Shown here: one piece after another, positions 62,367 to 64,000 of the stretch
Layout: each line of letters opens with the position of its first letter
How positions within the stretch are numbered: position 1 is the first letter of the stretch
DNA from: an uncultured Lachnospiraceae bacterium
GTDB lineage: Bacteria; Bacillota; Clostridia; Lachnospirales; Lachnospiraceae
Direction: 5' to 3'
Assembly (NCBI GenBank): GCA_930972465.1
Contig: CAKNHF010000012.1
Coordinates: forward strand, 1 to 64,000
Length of the DNA: 64,000 nucleotides
The notes under the pieces: model-generated
Seen by the model: the letters and a program-made list of their open reading frames with translations, nothing else
Database searches by the model: none
Told to the model about the DNA's origin: nothing
Program-made: the position numbers and the translations under genes

Positions 62367-62996
62367 TTACCGCAGTCCCTTGATCTGCAGATAATCTTTT
62401 ATTACTTTTACGCAGTTGTCGATCCCGACCCGCTCGCTGTTGAGTGTCATGTCATAATTTACCGGGTTTGTCCAGTAATTCCCGTGCGTATAGTAAGCGT
62501 AGTAGTCCGCCCGGTATTTGTCCGTGTGGGCGATCGTTGCGTTGGCGACTTCCTCGGTGACGCCCATATTTGCGATGGTCCGTTCCACGCAGAAGGCGCG
62601 GGGCGCTTCCACGTAGATGCTGACCACATTGGGCCGTCCTCTTAAGATCCAGTCGGCGCATTTCCCGACAATCACACAGGATTCGGTATCAGCCAGATTT
62701 TCAATGATCTGTTTCTCGTACTCGAACAGGGTGTCATCCGAGACGAACTTCTCGTTTCTGGCAATGTAATGCTTCGCACGGGGCAGTCCTTTCAGAAAAC
62801 TGGAGAACCCTCCATGGGCGCGGATCTTTTCGTTTACTTCCTCAAACAGCTGCTCGTCCAGTCCGCTCAGCTGGCTGGCAAGAGTAAGGATCCGGTTTTC
62901 ATAACAGTGGATCCCCAGTTCCTTTGCCAGCTTCGACGCGATTTCTTTTCCGCCGGTGCCGAATCCTCTTGCGAATGTCACGACATAATTTTTCAT
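62367..62996 (-). CDS. Cytidylate kinase-like family protein
   Basis: The 209-aa protein begins MKNYVVTFARGFGTGGKEIASKLAKELGIHCYENRIL, the P-loop variant of the cytidylate-kinase-like family (AAA_26/Cytidylate_kin2), with CVIVGKCADWILRGRPNVVSIYVEAPRAFCVERT. Such proteins are common in Clostridia near transport or metabolic genes. Their substrates are not settled. Confidence 0.82.
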   Translation of the reverse strand: MKNYVVTFARGFGTGGKEIASKLAKELGIHCYENRILTLASQLSGLDEQLFEEVNEKIRAHGGFSSFLKGLPRAKHYIARNEKFVSDDTLFEYEKQIIENLADTESCVIVGKCADWILRGRPNVVSIYVEAPRAFCVERTIANMGVTEEVANATIAHTDKYRADYYAYYTHGNYWTNPVNYDMTLNSERVGIDNCVKVIKDYLQIKGLR

Positions 62997-63025
62997 CTGT
63001 CATCCTCCTCACGCGCAGACAATGG

Positions 63026-63766
63026 TCAGCCGGCCAGATATCTGCTCAGAAATTCTCTTGTCCTCGGATTTTTCGGTGCGGTAAACAGGACGTCCGGGGA
63101 CGCGTCCTCCGCTACATAGCCCTTATCCATAAAGATTGTTCTCGTTGACACGTCTCTGGCGAAAGCCATCTCATGAGTCACGATGATCATGGTAAGCCCG
63201 GTCTCAGCCAGCTCCTTCATGACTTCCAGAACTTCTCCAACCATTTCCGGATCCAGGGCGCTGGTGGGTTCGTCGAAGAGAAGGACCTCGGGGTTCATGC
63301 AGAGCGCACGGGCGATGGCGACTCTCTGCTTCTGACCTCCTGAGAGCTGCGCCGGTCTGGCGTTGATGTAGGGGGCCATCCCTACCTTTTTCAGATGGGT
63401 GATGGCGCGGTCAAAAGCCTCTTTCTTTGAGAGATGGAGTACCTTCCGTGTGCAGCACATGCAGTTTTCCAGCACGGTCATATTGTTGAACAGGTTGAAG
63501 GACTGGAAGACCATGCCCACTTTTGCCCGGTATCTGTTGATCTCTCTCTGGACGTCTCTGATCTCTTTTCCATGATAGAGGATCCGTCCGCTGGTCTGAT
63601 GTTCCAGCCGGTTGATGCACCGGAGCAGGGTGGATTTCCCTGAACCGGATGAACCGACGATGCAGATCACTTCTCCTTTATCTACGGATATATCTATTTT
63701 TCTGAGCACCTCGTGGTCTCCGAAGGATTTGCTCAGATCTTCAATACTGATGATATTCTCTGCCAT
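63026..63766 (-). CDS. Amino-acid ABC transporter ATP-binding protein (GlnQ-like)
   Basis: The 246-aa ATPase has Walker [69 protein letters not shown] motifs of polar amino-acid uptake. ATG 63766 follows AAAGGAG. It follows the permease gene by 42 bases and completes an uptake system whose binding protein must lie outside the window. Confidence 0.93.
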   Translation of the reverse strand: MAENIISIEDLSKSFGDHEVLRKIDISVDKGEVICIVGSSGSGKSTLLRCINRLEHQTSGRILYHGKEIRDVQREINRYRAKVGMVFQSFNLFNNMTVLENCMCCTRKVLHLSKKEAFDRAITHLKKVGMAPYINARPAQLSGGQKQRVAIARALCMNPEVLLFDEPTSALDPEMVGEVLEVMKELAETGLTMIIVTHEMAFARDVSTRTIFMDKGYVAEDASPDVLFTAPKNPRTREFLSRYLAG

Positions 63767-63808
63767 AGTTGCCGTTTCTCCTTTCTGATCACAGTACATA
63801 CCTGATTT

Positions 63809-64000
63809 CTACTGAGCCTCCATGTACTCTACCGCAAGAACATAGTCCTTCCTGCCTTCCATCTTCTTCTCGATCAGGCTGAAAAGCCTGCTGAATACAA
63901 AGCAGAGTACAAAGTAGATCACTGCGATGACGAGATATGCCTCGTAGTATTTATAGTAATTGGCTCCTGCTGTCTTGGCAGCCATGAAAAGTTCCTGCAC
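63809..64000 (-). CDS. Amino-acid ABC transporter permease, C-terminal part
   Basis: The last 63 residues of a membrane protein end the window: MQELFMAAKTAGANYYKYYEAYLVIAVIYFVLCFVFSRLFSLIEKKME. This is the usual C-terminus of His/Glu/Gln/Arg permeases. The rest lies beyond position 64000. Confidence 0.85.
   Translation of the reverse strand: MQELFMAAKTAGANYYKYYEAYLVIAVIYFVLCFVFSRLFSLIEKKMEGRKDYVLAVEYMEAQ

Noticed and set aside
61183..62394. 403-codon plus-strand open frame
   Set aside because: Antisense to the aminotransferase gene, which has all expected PLP motifs.

Overview
The window looks like a chromosomal segment of a mid-GC, anaerobic, spore-forming Firmicute, most likely a gut Lachnospiraceae. 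The grounds are strong AGGAGG-type ribosome binding sites, an anaerobic-route (cbi) cobalamin pathway, a LysM-GH18 spore cortex enzyme, Rpn-type PD-(D/E)XK proteins, heterodimeric ABC exporters and a Bce-like two-component/ABC module. The family assignment is by gene style only. No rRNA, tRNA or CRISPR array was seen.

Layout. 1-755: edge of an IS3-family element that has cut off the 3' end of an iron-sulfur membrane gene (745-1242), which is coupled to a ferredoxin gene. 1.9-6.5 kb: Rpn-family nuclease, an ECF sigma factor with a membrane partner and an ABC-2 exporter, then a strongly folded intergenic element (6333-6460). 6.5-10 kb: HxlR regulator divergent from two flavin reductases, an MFS carrier and a lipoprotein. 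10.1-14.3 kb: a leader ORF plus terminator, a MarR regulator inside a large operator, and a two-gene ABC exporter. 14.5-17 kb: spore hydrolase and MATE exporter.

17.2-51.8 kb is dominated by cobalamin and tetrapyrrole genes in separate blocks: cbiG (17.7 kb); a tight operon cbiD-L-F-H-ET-A, cobT-S-C (24.8-33.8 kb, led by a peroxiredoxin gene); cbiB, cobD and cbiP (42.2-45.9 kb); hemC (46.5 kb); and cobA-hemD (50.2 kb). Together they cover hydroxymethylbilane formation, uroporphyrinogen III formation and methylation, most corrin-ring steps, amidation, aminopropanol attachment and nucleotide-loop assembly. cbiC, cbiJ, a cobaltochelatase, cobU and an adenosyltransferase were not found here. The blocks are separated by unrelated accessory genes: nucleotide and damage-response enzymes, an MntA/HepT-type pair, an OLD-family nuclease, and several broken genes (Rpn remnant, frameshifted pRiA4b-like gene, truncated DUF6506-like gene).

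48-64 kb: an AAA_14/DUF4143 ATPase with repeated operators, a MerR regulator, an AraC regulator divergent from galactokinase, and a response regulator, histidine kinase, ABC ATPase and large FtsX-type permease set. On the minus strand follow an Fe-alcohol dehydrogenase, class III aminotransferase, cytidylate-kinase-like protein and an amino-acid ABC transporter, the last running off the window edge.

The most promising items for follow-up are the two-domain stem-loop element at 6333-6460, the leader-peptide/terminator arrangement ahead of the MarR-ABC operon, the 19-bp repeats flanking the promoter of the AAA_14 gene, the ATT start codon at 1242, and the OLD nuclease with an extra cysteine cluster.
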